Positions 8,181-17,395 of a DNA stretch of 23,113 nucleotides are shown one piece after another. Position numbers and translations under genes: made by a program. The notes under the pieces are model-generated. The model had not been told where the DNA came from, made no database searches, and was given only the letters and a program-made list of their open reading frames with translations. Numbering within the stretch: the first letter of the stretch is position 1; every line of letters begins with the position of its first letter. The DNA comes from Bacteroidota bacterium (GTDB taxonomy: Bacteria; Bacteroidota; Ignavibacteria; Ignavibacteriales; Melioribacteraceae), in contig JAEXOD010000124.1 of the NCBI GenBank assembly GCA_023447335.1, forward strand, positions 1 to 23,113, read 5' to 3'.

Positions 8181-10274
8181 TTATCGAAGTAAAGTCATCT
8201 TTTTTGTATCAATATAATTCCCCGCCACAATTCTATAAAAATAAACACCGCTATTTAAAGCTTCTGCATTAAATTCGATTTCGTGAAATCCCGCATCTAA
8301 AAATTCGTTTACCAAAGTATATACTTCCCTGCCTAAAATATCATATACCCTTAACGAAACTTGGCACCGTTCTTTTAAAGTAAATCCGATTATAGTTAAT
8401 GGATTAAAAGGATTAGGATAATTTTGTTTAAGCGAAAATTCACTCGGTATATTAATATCAAGTATATTAGAGTAATAGAATTTGTAATTGCCGTCTGTAT
8501 CTATTTGTTTTAATCTATACTGAATTTCATTATCAACAAAATAATTATCAGTATAACTATATTCGTTTTCGTTAGAAGAATTTCCGTGCCCTTCCACAGA
8601 TGTTATATAATTCCAATTATTTTCGTATTTGTACTTTCTTTCAATATCAAAACGCAAACAGTTTATTTCTGTTTTTGTATTCCAATAAAGATTTACAGAA
8701 TTACTAAGTTTTGTAGCTGTAAAAGACATTAATTCCACAGGAACGGGATGTGTAAGGTCTTCATCTGCACCCATGTATGGATTACTTACGTTTCTACTTT
8801 CACCGTCAATATCTTTATCGTATCCGGGCAAGCTTAATGATGAAAGATTCATCCCCGCTAAATCAGTATTACCTATTGAAGTACCGTCAAGATGTAGATC
8901 AGTAGAGCTTTTAAAGAAAACCTGTTGCGAGACGGAGTTTAAATCTTTAGTCACACCTGAGACCCAATCTTGCAAAGTAGTATAATTTGTTGTATTTACT
9001 TTTCCGATAATATTGTTTGTGCCTGAAGATGAAAAATAAAAATTATTATAATTACTGCTAATTAAATTACTTGAGGCTTTACAATACAACTCATATCTAT
9101 TGGAAGTTGCATTATAACCGGAAGTAGTTATAAATAGGTTATTATATAGTGTATTTTTACCTGCGTCAAGAGATAAACATCTGGACGAAGGGTATTCATT
9201 AGAATTTATTAAAATACTATTATGGTAAATATAATTATTTGAATTACCTCCCAATAATTCAATTCCTTTAAGATAAATAGCCGTTTTGGCTGAAGTTAAT
9301 TCTTTTACTAAACCGGAAATTGTATTATTATAAATATAATTATAAGTATTAACCAAACTATTATTAGTAATGCTTATACCAATAGAATAACCACCTGAAT
9401 AATCATTACTATTAATATTATAGATTTTATTATTAAATAAACTAATTGTATAACCTCTATCAGTTGGAGGATTATAATACAAAATTCCATAACAGCTACC
9501 ATCTGAACGAAAAACATTTCGGATTATATTGTTTTTAATTGTTATATTACCACAATGAGAAATTTCTATTCCGCTATATAATATTTTATAATCTGCTTCA
9601 ATTCCGATCGTACAGTTTTCGATTACACAATTTTCACTAAGACTATTTTCACTATATCCATCTAAATAAATCGCCTCGCGTGATTCGGTTATATTTATAT
9701 TTGAATAAGTGTTATTATCGTTTTTACCGGTATTTTCCGCATTAGAAATTTGACAGATTGCATGCTGACCAAATAAATCATTTTTTAATCTGACTGAACA
9801 ATTTTTAATTGTATTATAACAAGCTCCGTCTGTACCATAAGCTGTTATTTTGTAGCAGTAAGATACTTTTCCGGTCGCATTACTTACATTTTCAATAACA
9901 TCAATTCCATCAATCGTAATATAATCGCCTCCGGAAATTGTAATAATAGCTTCAAATTGAGTATTTGAAGCAGTAGTTATAACCGGATTATTTCCGGTTC
10001 CTTCTTTCCTAAAAACAATTGGGTTTGCAGAAGTACCGGTTGCGGTAATTTTACCTTTTGTATCGTCACTAAATGTTTCCGTATGCCCTGCATCCACTAA
10101 AAAAGTAACTCCCCCGGTACCCACTCCTTTAGCGTTTAAATCTGCTATTGCCGCAGCAATTGTTGTGTAATATTTTCCGGTTCCGACTCTATAGTCGCCT
10201 GTTAAAGCTTGCCCGTAAACAATAAAATTGCAAAATAACACTATAATTAAAATAGAATAAAAAGATTTCATCAA
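8181..10274 (-). CDS. Secreted parallel beta-helix protein with type IX sorting domain
   Basis: A 697-residue exported protein with a signal peptide (about 1-21, SILIIVLFCNFIVYGQ). Residues 27-67 (YRVGTGKYYTTIAAAIADLN) are the lead-in common to beta-helix proteins of this group. A long Asn/Ile/Ser-rich solenoid, about 95-440, has repeated runs such as NITIKNNIIRNVF and YIYHNSILIN, typical of right-handed PbH1 repeats. About 510-605 is an immunoglobulin-like linker (PVPVELMSFTATKL, WNTKTEINCLRFDIER). The C-terminal sorting domain starts near 611 (SLKQNYPNPFNP) and ends GVYFYRI...KKMTLLR. No catalytic residues can be assigned, so either glycan cleavage or a structural or adhesive role is possible. 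Its stop codon abuts that of the convergent neighbour. Confidence 0.88.
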   Translation of the reverse strand: MMKSFYSILIIVLFCNFIVYGQALTGDYRVGTGKYYTTIAAAIADLNAKGVGTGGVTFLVDAGHTETFSDDTKGKITATGTSANPIVFRKEGTGNNPVITTASNTQFEAIITISGGDYITIDGIDVIENVSNATGKVSYCYKITAYGTDGACYNTIKNCSVRLKNDLFGQHAICQISNAENTGKNDNNTYSNINITESREAIYLDGYSENSLSENCVIENCTIGIEADYKILYSGIEISHCGNITIKNNIIRNVFRSDGSCYGILYYNPPTDRGYTISLFNNKIYNINSNDYSGGYSIGISITNNSLVNTYNYIYNNTISGLVKELTSAKTAIYLKGIELLGGNSNNYIYHNSILINSNEYPSSRCLSLDAGKNTLYNNLFITTSGYNATSNRYELYCKASSNLISSNYNNFYFSSSGTNNIIGKVNTTNYTTLQDWVSGVTKDLNSVSQQVFFKSSTDLHLDGTSIGNTDLAGMNLSSLSLPGYDKDIDGESRNVSNPYMGADEDLTHPVPVELMSFTATKLSNSVNLYWNTKTEINCLRFDIERKYKYENNWNYITSVEGHGNSSNENEYSYTDNYFVDNEIQYRLKQIDTDGNYKFYYSNILDINIPSEFSLKQNYPNPFNPLTIIGFTLKERCQVSLRVYDILGREVYTLVNEFLDAGFHEIEFNAEALNSGVYFYRIVAGNYIDTKKMTLLR

Positions 10275-10541
10275 ATCCTCACTGTTTATTAAATAATAAT
10301 AATATCACCTAACAGACGGGGATTTATAGCAAAATAAAGTTTTAAAAGAATAATATTGCACCGCTACCTTTCCCCAACAGGAAAATAAAAAACACCACCA
10401 CCAAAGAACTTTAAAAGTTAAATTATTAAATAACAAATATAAAATCAAGTTTATTTAGATAAATTTATCCATTTTTTTATCATAAAACGACTTTTTGTGA
10501 TCACTTCTATAATAAATGTGAACAAATTTCAACATTAAAAT

Positions 10542-11543
10542 TTAATTGTACCTTTTTCGCATTAAATAAATAAATACAGGAGCACCTACAAGAGCAGTTA
10601 TTGCACCTACGGGAATTTCTCCGGGCAATAGAATAGTTCTTGCTATTGTATCTGCAATCACCAAATAAATACCTCCGATAAAAAAAGAAGACGGAAGAAT
10701 TATTCTATTATCATTACCAAAAACCATTCTGCAAACATGAGGAATTAACAAACCTACAAAACCGATTATACCGCTTACCGAAACAATAAACCCAATTAAC
10801 AAACTAGAAGTAAAATAGCTGATTGTTTTTACTACTTTTGTATTAACCCCCAAACTTAAGGCATGTTCGTTACCTAAAGCCAAAACATTGTATTTTTGTG
10901 CAAAAATTAGTAAAATTGAAGTCAGAATTAATGTTGCCGGAGCAATAATTAAAACAGCATTTGGATCAGCATTTGCTAAATTTCCGATCATCCAAAACAC
11001 TGCGGTTCTTAAACTATCGTTAAGTAAGGTAATTAGCAATAATATTAAAGCACTAAAAAAAGCACTTATCATAATTCCGGTTAAAAGCAAAACATTTGGC
11101 TCCAGTTCACCAAGCTTCCTGCCTAAAACAAAGACCAAAAAAATAATTAAAATTGCTCCGATCGCCGCAAAAGACGTAACCATAACAAAGGATAATCCTA
11201 AAAAAATAGCTAAAATTGCTCCAAAAGTTCCGCCGCTGCTTACTCCTAAAATGTAGGGTTCGGCAAGCGGATTCATGAGTATAGCTTGAAATACCCCACC
11301 GGTTACACTTAAACCCGCTCCGATGCAAAACGCAAGTAAGACTCTACTAAACCGAATACCCAAAATTAAATTTATTTCAGATTCCGGATTTTTATTATTA
11401 AAAAGATATTTTATAATATCAGAAAATTCGACTTTCACACTACCAAACATTACCGAAAGCAAAACTATAGCAATACTTGAAATAAATAAAAAAGGTATAA
11501 TAATAGCTAACCGCTTTACAGGTGATTTATAAGTTTTATCCAT
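10542..11543 (-). CDS. FecCD/BtuC-family ABC transporter permease (orphan)
   Basis: Membrane subunit of a siderophore, heme or cobalamin importer; about nine or ten transmembrane helices are visible. The family blocks are present: LGIRFSRVLLAFCIGAGLSVTGG, NPLAEPYILGVSSGGTFGA, GFVGLLIPHVCRMVFGNDNR (the ATPase-contact loop) and the ending LLPGEIPVGAITALVGAPVFIYL. I place the start at the ATG at 11543, giving 333 residues; an in-frame TTG at 11564 would add seven residues, and neither has a good Shine-Dalgarno. No ATPase or substrate-binding-protein gene lies on either side: downstream is the beta-helix gene and upstream is obgE, 140 bp away. The substrate cannot be told. No cobalamin riboswitch motif is evident upstream. 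Confidence 0.92.
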   Translation of the reverse strand: MDKTYKSPVKRLAIIIPFLFISSIAIVLLSVMFGSVKVEFSDIIKYLFNNKNPESEINLILGIRFSRVLLAFCIGAGLSVTGGVFQAILMNPLAEPYILGVSSGGTFGAILAIFLGLSFVMVTSFAAIGAILIIFLVFVLGRKLGELEPNVLLLTGIMISAFFSALILLLITLLNDSLRTAVFWMIGNLANADPNAVLIIAPATLILTSILLIFAQKYNVLALGNEHALSLGVNTKVVKTISYFTSSLLIGFIVSVSGIIGFVGLLIPHVCRMVFGNDNRIILPSSFFIGGIYLVIADTIARTILLPGEIPVGAITALVGAPVFIYLMRKRYN

Positions 11544-11704
11544 ATTAATATTATTGAATTCCAAATGAACTAAACAAGATATTTAATATACCGGTGCAAA
11601 ATCTATTTGTCTTTATATATAAAGTTATTTTACTATTATCGATTTTTAAACAAGCTTTCGTAATTATCAATTTATATTTTTTATTTGATACGCTAAAAAA
11701 AATC

Positions 11705-12700
11705 TTATTTTTCTTTATCTTTTAAATTTTCCCATAAAGTATCTAATAATTCAGGAATTCCGAAACCACTAACTGCAGAAATCAACAATGGTTTACCTCT
11801 ATATCCTTTCACTTTTCGTTTTTTTACTTCAACGAGATCATCTTCCGTATAAACATCTGCTTTAGTAAATGCAACAATTTTTTTTCGTTTACTTAGTTCT
11901 TTATTATAGCTTTTTAATTCGTTAATCAAAATATTATAATCTTGTTGATAATCTTCACTGAATGCGTCAAGCATAATTAATAAAATCTTTGTACGTTCAA
12001 TGTGTTTTAAAAATTGTATTCCAAGCCCCTTTCCGGTATGAGCTCCTTCAATTAATCCGGGAATATCTGCAACAACAAAAGTTTTGTAATCTTTATATTT
12101 TACTATACCTAAATTAGGGGTTAATGTAGTAAACGGATAATCTGCAATTTTGGGTTTTGCTGCACTAATAACAGAAATCAATGTTGATTTACCTGCGTTC
12201 GGAAATCCCACTAATGCAACATCAGCTAATAATTTTAACTCAAGAACAATATTCTTTTCTTCTCCCGGAGTTCCGTCTTCGGCAAATCTCGGTGTTTGAT
12301 TTGTAGGTGTAGCAAAGTTGCTATTCCCCTTTCCGCCTCTTCCGCCGGCAGCCAATAATACCCGTTTCCCGTTCTCGTCTAAATCATAAAGCAACTCATC
12401 TTTATCCGCATCTTTTACCATTGTACCAACTGGAACTTTTATAATAATATCATCCCCGCTTTTACCATCCTTTAATGATGTTCCACCCGGATCACCGTCT
12501 TCTGCAATAAATTTAATATTATATTTAAAATCTAACAACGTAAGTAAATTATTACTCGTTTCAATATAAATATTTCCCCCTTTTCCACCGTTTCCGCCTG
12601 AAGGTCCTCCCTTTGGCACAAATTTTTCTCTTCTAAAAGCTACTGCACCGTTTCCGCCGTCTCCGGCTTTTACCTTTATTTCTACATGATCTATAAACAT
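11705..12700 (-). CDS. obgE: Obg-family GTPase (CgtA), ribosome assembly
   Basis: An essential GTPase acting in 50S assembly and stress control. The 331 residues begin with the glycine-rich Obg domain (1-157; GDGGNGAVAFRREKFVPKGGPSGG, AAGGRGGKGNSNF). The G domain follows: Walker A GFPNAGKS (165-172), switch TT at 191-192, G3 DIPG (212-215), G4 TKAD (279-282, Thr instead of Asn) and G5 SAV (308-310). There is no C-terminal OCT domain, as in many Gram-negative Obg proteins. The Shine-Dalgarno AGGTAA overlaps the end of the upstream acidic-protein gene, only 3 bp away, so the two are almost certainly co-translated. Confidence 0.96.
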   Translation of the reverse strand: MFIDHVEIKVKAGDGGNGAVAFRREKFVPKGGPSGGNGGKGGNIYIETSNNLLTLLDFKYNIKFIAEDGDPGGTSLKDGKSGDDIIIKVPVGTMVKDADKDELLYDLDENGKRVLLAAGGRGGKGNSNFATPTNQTPRFAEDGTPGEEKNIVLELKLLADVALVGFPNAGKSTLISVISAAKPKIADYPFTTLTPNLGIVKYKDYKTFVVADIPGLIEGAHTGKGLGIQFLKHIERTKILLIMLDAFSEDYQQDYNILINELKSYNKELSKRKKIVAFTKADVYTEDDLVEVKKRKVKGYRGKPLLISAVSGFGIPELLDTLWENLKDKEK

Positions 12701-12703
12701 TAT

Positions 12704-14539
12704 TTACCTGCTAAAATGATGTGTAATTAATTTTTTGAATAATACTACCTCTTTTTTATTTTCAGAGATACCCATATTATTGCAATAAGTATTTATATAT
12801 GTTATTGTTTCATCAATGCTATCCATTTGTCCCATTTTTTCAACATGCTCAGCAAAATCCTCATAATCATCGTTGAATAAATTTTTAATAATTTTATTTA
12901 TATCTTTTTCATCCATCAGTTTATAAACATCTATAGCACTTTCTTTATACTCCGGTTCTAATTTCTCTTTAGTTTCTTCATTATCTAATTTATTTTCTAT
13001 ATTTTTAATAACATCTTCATTTAACTTTATATCAATTTCTTTTGTAACTTCTTCAATTTCTTCTGATTTATAAGACTGCTCCACAAATTCTATTTTCAAT
13101 TCTTCTTCTTCAAGTAATTCTTCAATATATTCTTTGCTACTCTGCTCCGATTCATATTTAACTAAATTTTCGCTTTGTAATTCTATAGTTTTGTAATCTG
13201 CTTCGCTATCTACAGTTTCAAAAGTATACTCTTCGGATTCTTCCAAAGTTATTTCTTCTATTATATTTTGTTCATCAGATACTTCGGATAAATTTATAGG
13301 GTCTGCGGATATTTCCTCCGATTCAGCACTTACTTCTTCTACACTATCCTCAATATTAGGATTTCCTTCACTTTCGGCAGATGTATAATCTTCATTTTTC
13401 TCAATAATAAATTCTTCGTCTACTTTAGTATTAATTTCTACAAAATCATTTATTATTACTTCCGAATCCTCTTCCTCTATTTTTTCCTCTGAATTAACTA
13501 TATTTAATACATCTTCTACATCTTCAACTAACTCTTCTTTAGTTTCTTCTTTTAAATCAATTTCTAAATTATTTTCAACATCTTCTTCAACTTTCTCTTC
13601 GTTTTTTTCTATACTTGGTTCTAATTCTATCTCAGTTTTAACATTTATTTCAATTTCTTCAATAGGTTCAGAATTTTCAGTTAGCTCAATTTCTTCTTCC
13701 TTTTTTATCTGCAAATTTTCCGGAATTATGTTTTCTGAAGTATTTTTATCAACTTTATACTTGAAATTTTGCCTAACAATTTCAATCGGGTTATTTTTAA
13801 TAAAATTTAATAATTCATTTTTATCAATCTTTAATTTTAAATCATCTCCGTAGTTTTCTTTTAGTATAAGAATATATTCGGTTAATTCTTTTTCTCCTAA
13901 AAACAATTCAAAAGAATGTAATTGCATCTTTGATTTATTTACATCACCTATATTTATAAAATCACAAATACCGTTAATATGGCTTTCAAATAAAGATTTT
14001 GGGTATGTTTCAATTAAAGCTTTATCAATTTTATCATATAATTCCTCAAATTCTTGTCGAGATAAAGTTTCAATCTTTTTTTTATCTATATATCCTTTTA
14101 TTAAACTTATTGAATAATCGTAATAGTAAAAGTTATTCAATAATAACTTAATCTCATTTACATTTTTAACTTCTTCTTTATTATATAAAAATTTAATTAA
14201 TGTAAATTTGGGTCGAACCAAATGGTTTATATGAAACGATACAGATATATTAATTGCTTTAGTAATTAAAGAAGAATCTAATTTTGACGTCCTTTTTAAT
14301 TCCTCTTCAATAAGATTAAAATATTTTTGAACGGATTTTCCGGAATAATCAAAAATAGAGTCTTTTAATAATTTTTGTCTATCGGAATTAATCATAATTC
14401 CTAATTGACCGGAAATATATTTAATAATTGCCGGATGAATATCAGCTCTAACCAAATCAGCTAAAGATAATCTATTATCCAGGTTTTTAATTTTATTTAT
14501 TGAAAAATCAATAATAAATTGTATTTCTCTTTGAAACAT
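12704..14539 (-). CDS. Acidic protein of unknown function upstream of obgE
   Basis: I do not recognise this 611-residue protein. It has no signal peptide or membrane segment, so it is probably cytoplasmic. Three parts can be seen. The first (1-265) is a helical N-terminal region (FQREIQFIIDFSINKIKNL). The second (about 270-530) is a low-complexity, Glu-dominated stretch rich in EE, IEE and SEE runs and very poor in Lys/Arg clusters, likely disordered. The third is a compact helical C-terminus (KLMDEKDINKIIKNLF, YINTYCNNMGIS). The folded ends and charged linker suggest a scaffold or a protein that mimics nucleic-acid charge. With 3 bp to obgE it may act in ribosome assembly, but that is inference from position only. 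Confidence 0.75.
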   Translation of the reverse strand: MFQREIQFIIDFSINKIKNLDNRLSLADLVRADIHPAIIKYISGQLGIMINSDRQKLLKDSIFDYSGKSVQKYFNLIEEELKRTSKLDSSLITKAINISVSFHINHLVRPKFTLIKFLYNKEEVKNVNEIKLLLNNFYYYDYSISLIKGYIDKKKIETLSRQEFEELYDKIDKALIETYPKSLFESHINGICDFINIGDVNKSKMQLHSFELFLGEKELTEYILILKENYGDDLKLKIDKNELLNFIKNNPIEIVRQNFKYKVDKNTSENIIPENLQIKKEEEIELTENSEPIEEIEINVKTEIELEPSIEKNEEKVEEDVENNLEIDLKEETKEELVEDVEDVLNIVNSEEKIEEEDSEVIINDFVEINTKVDEEFIIEKNEDYTSAESEGNPNIEDSVEEVSAESEEISADPINLSEVSDEQNIIEEITLEESEEYTFETVDSEADYKTIELQSENLVKYESEQSSKEYIEELLEEEELKIEFVEQSYKSEEIEEVTKEIDIKLNEDVIKNIENKLDNEETKEKLEPEYKESAIDVYKLMDEKDINKIIKNLFNDDYEDFAEHVEKMGQMDSIDETITYINTYCNNMGISENKKEVVLFKKLITHHFSR

Positions 14540-14666
14540 AATTAATACTAATAATTATAAAATGATATTTAATATACAAATATACGCTTTTAAATTGGTT
14601 ATTGAAATTCAAAAAGAAATATGAGTTCTAAGCCTCTATAACTTAACAATAAAGTTTTAAAATAGA

Positions 14667-14711
14667 AAGGGAGATTTGCAAAACAATAAAAATGTTTTAC
14701 CAATCTCCCTT
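14667..14711 (-). terminator. Rho-independent terminator of the sdhCAB operon
   Basis: Perfect 10-bp arms AAGGGAGATT (14667-14676) and AATCTCCCTT (14702-14711), with an inner stem AAAACA/TGTTTT. On the minus strand the hairpin is followed by TCTATTTT. It starts 18 bp after the sdhB stop codon. The separation from the acidic-protein gene downstream supports two transcription units. Confidence 0.85.
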
Positions 14712-14729
14712 AAAATATCTTAACAAATT

Positions 14730-15485
14730 TTAGTGAAATATCTTAGCTTTTACGAACTCCCTATTTAAGCGAGCAATATTCTTTATAGAAATTCCTTTAG
14801 GGCATTCTGCTTCACATGCATATGTATTTGTACAGCTACCAAAACCAAGTTCATCCATAACTTTAACCATATTTTGTACCCTATCATACCTTTCAGGTTC
14901 ACCTTGAGGTAGTAAGGCAAATTGAGAAACCTTTGCACTCAAAAACAACATTGCACTTGCGTTTTTACAAGCAGCAACACAAGCACCGCATCCGATACAA
15001 GCTGCAGCATCAAACGCTTCGGCAGCTTTATCTTTCGGAATAGGAATAGCATTTGCATCCGGTATCCCGCCGGTATTAACCGAAATAAATCCGCCGGCTT
15101 GAATAATTTTATCAAGTCCGTTTCTATCAACAATTAAATCCTTCAAAATGGGAAATGCTCTGGCTCTAAAAGGCTCAATATAAATTGTGTCTCCGTTTTT
15201 AAAGTTTCGCATATGTAACTGACAGGTAGCAATTCTTGGTAACGGACCGTGTGGCTGACCGTTAATTACCAGACCGCAAGTACCGCAAATACCTTCTCTA
15301 CAATCACTTTCAAATGCAACCGGTTCTAGTCCTTTTCTTTCCAAACTATCGTTTAATTCGTCCAACATTTCTAAAAAAGATGCGTCCGGTGAAACAGAAA
15401 CAGCATATTCAGAAAAACCTCCTTTATCATTTGGGGATTTTTGACGCCAAATCTTAAGTTTCAAATTTAATTTATGTTCACTCAT
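14730..15485 (-). CDS. sdhB: Succinate dehydrogenase / fumarate reductase iron-sulfur subunit
   Basis: Electron-transfer subunit that passes electrons from the flavoprotein to the membrane heme/quinone subunit. The 251 residues contain all three cluster sites. The [2Fe-2S] ligands are C62, C67, C70 and C88 (DCREGICGTC...ATC). The [4Fe-4S] ligands are C163, C166, C169 with C228. The [3Fe-4S] ligands are C173, C218 and C224 (CTNTYACEAEC). Length and sequence are those of the Bacteroidota/epsilonproteobacterial type B enzymes. Its ATG overlaps the sdhA stop by one base (TAATG), with an AAGGAG Shine-Dalgarno inside sdhA. The complex lies on the cytoplasmic side of the inner membrane. Confidence 0.96.
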   Translation of the reverse strand: MSEHKLNLKLKIWRQKSPNDKGGFSEYAVSVSPDASFLEMLDELNDSLERKGLEPVAFESDCREGICGTCGLVINGQPHGPLPRIATCQLHMRNFKNGDTIYIEPFRARAFPILKDLIVDRNGLDKIIQAGGFISVNTGGIPDANAIPIPKDKAAEAFDAAACIGCGACVAACKNASAMLFLSAKVSQFALLPQGEPERYDRVQNMVKVMDELGFGSCTNTYACEAECPKGISIKNIARLNREFVKAKIFH

Positions 15486-17395
15486 TATTTGTAACTCCTT
15501 TGAGCTAATTTAACAAATTCATAATTTAACGGTTCTTTGTGCAATGTCCAATTACTTAAATCGTTAAATTCCCATGCGGCAACATAAGCATATTCGTCAT
15601 CGTTTCTTAAAGCTTCACCTTCTTCGGTTTGATATTCCGATCTAAAATGACCACCGCAACTTTCGTTTCTATTTAATGCATCTAACGCCATTAATTCACC
15701 AAGTTCTAAATAGTCTATCAATCGTCCTGCACGTTCTAAAGTTTGATTTAAATCTTCCGATTCACCTACTACTTTAACATTTGTCCAAAATTCTTCACGT
15801 AATTTTCTAATCTCTTCTATAGCTTCTTTTAAACCGGCTTCGGTTCTAGCCATTCCAACTTTATCCCACATAATTCTGCCAAGTTGTTTATGGATCTCAT
15901 CAACCGTTTTTGTACCGTTTATTTTTAATAGCTTTTTAATCAATTCTTTATTTTGGCTTGCAACTTTTTTAAATGACTCTGAATCAACAGATGCTTTGGT
16001 TGGTTTTGCGGTTGCCAAATAATTTGCAATCGTATACGGAATTACAAAATAACCGTCTGCTAAACCTTGCATTAATGCACTAGCACCTAATCTATTTGCT
16101 CCGTGATCACTAAAATTAGCTTCGCCCAATACAAACAACCCTTGTAAGTTACTCATTAATTCATAATCTACCCATAATCCGCCCATTGTATAATGAGGAG
16201 CAGGATAAATTTTCATAGGCATTTCGTATGGATTATCTCCCGTAATCACTTCATAAATTTCAAACAAATTGCCATATTTCTCTTCAATGGCAGCTTTTCC
16301 CAATCTTTTTATTGAATCAGAAAAGTCCAAATAAACAGCGTCTCCTCCGTCAGCACCGCGTCCTTCATCACAAACTTCTTTAGCACTTCTTGAAGATATA
16401 TCGCGTGGTGAAAGATTTCCGAATGACGGATATTTCCTTTCTAAGTAATAATCCCTATCTTCTTCGGGAATATCATTTGGTTTGCGTTTATCTCCTTTTA
16501 CCTTTGAAACCCAAATTCTTCCGTCATTTCGTAAGCTTTCGCTCATTAATGTTAACTTGGATTGACTTTCTCCGTGTATTGGCAAGCATGTTGGATGAAT
16601 TTGTGTATAGCAAGGATTTGCAAACAATGCTCCCTTTTTATGAGCACGCCAAATAGCAGTTGCATTACAATTCATTGCATTTGTTGAAAGGAAAAACACA
16701 TTTGAATAACCTCCGGTTGCCAAAATTACCGCATGACCGCTATAGTTTTCAATCTCTCCCGTTACTAAATTACGGGCAACAACACCCTTTGCGATACCAT
16801 CTTCAACTACTAAATCAAGCATTTCTCTTCTAGTGAACATTTTTACATTGCCAAGTTTTACTTGACGACTTAATGCACTATAAGCACCAAGCAACAATTG
16901 TTGACCTGTTTGCCCTTTAGCATAAAAAGTTCGACTAACTTGTGCACCGCCAAATGATCTATTATCTAATAATCCGCCATATTCTCTTGCAAAAGGAACA
17001 CCTTGAGCAACGCATTGATCTATTATATTATTACTTACCTCGGCAAGTCTATATACATTTGCTTCACGTGCCCTAAAATCGCCCCCTTTAATTGTATCAT
17101 AAAACAATCTGTAAACAGAATCTCCGTCATTTTGATAATTTTTTGCAGCATTAATTCCGCCTTGTGCCGCAATACTATGTGCCCGGCGCGGACTATCGTG
17201 AAAAGTTAAAACCGTAACATTATAACCTAATTCCCCCAATGATGCAGCGGCAGAAGCACCCGCTAATCCCGTACCGATAACAATTATTTCATATTTCCTT
17301 TTATTAGCAGGATTTATTAACTTCATGTTTTGTTTATAATTATTCCATTTTTCGTCTAACTTACCGGCAGGTATTTTTGCATTTAAATTAACCAT
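15485..17395 (-). CDS. sdhA: Succinate dehydrogenase / fumarate reductase flavoprotein subunit
   Basis: Catalytic subunit that oxidises succinate to fumarate in the citric acid cycle (or runs in reverse). The 636 residues start with the Bacteroidota-type lead-in KIPAGKLDEKW and KLINPANKRKYEIIVIGTG. The FAD dinucleotide fold is GTGLAGASAA (41-50). The covalent-FAD histidine is H73 in RAHSIAAQGGINAA. The substrate and active-site block is present later (PAPHYTMGGLWVD, GLFVLGEANFSDHGANRLG). The start has a GGAGGT Shine-Dalgarno and overlaps the sdhC stop in a TAATG. Being clustered with a single five-helix cytochrome subunit makes this a type B menaquinone enzyme. No anomaly seen. Confidence 0.97.
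   Translation of the reverse strand: MVNLNAKIPAGKLDEKWNNYKQNMKLINPANKRKYEIIVIGTGLAGASAAASLGELGYNVTVLTFHDSPRRAHSIAAQGGINAAKNYQNDGDSVYRLFYDTIKGGDFRAREANVYRLAEVSNNIIDQCVAQGVPFAREYGGLLDNRSFGGAQVSRTFYAKGQTGQQLLLGAYSALSRQVKLGNVKMFTRREMLDLVVEDGIAKGVVARNLVTGEIENYSGHAVILATGGYSNVFFLSTNAMNCNATAIWRAHKKGALFANPCYTQIHPTCLPIHGESQSKLTLMSESLRNDGRIWVSKVKGDKRKPNDIPEEDRDYYLERKYPSFGNLSPRDISSRSAKEVCDEGRGADGGDAVYLDFSDSIKRLGKAAIEEKYGNLFEIYEVITGDNPYEMPMKIYPAPHYTMGGLWVDYELMSNLQGLFVLGEANFSDHGANRLGASALMQGLADGYFVIPYTIANYLATAKPTKASVDSESFKKVASQNKELIKKLLKINGTKTVDEIHKQLGRIMWDKVGMARTEAGLKEAIEEIRKLREEFWTNVKVVGESEDLNQTLERAGRLIDYLELGELMALDALNRNESCGGHFRSEYQTEEGEALRNDDEYAYVAAWEFNDLSNWTLHKEPLNYEFVKLAQRSYK

Noticed and set aside
10275..10541. 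Possible small gene or RNA between the permease and beta-helix genes
   Set aside because: AT-rich with no start, ribosome site or convincing hairpin beyond an 8-bp GTGATCAC palindrome.
10888..11256. Plus-strand open frame of 122 codons inside the permease gene
   Set aside because: It is antisense to a well-supported membrane protein, has low-complexity Lys/Ile composition and no recognisable domain.
11544..11704. Cobalamin riboswitch ahead of the BtuC-like permease
   Set aside because: The region is short and AT-rich, and no B12-box-like conserved core could be seen.
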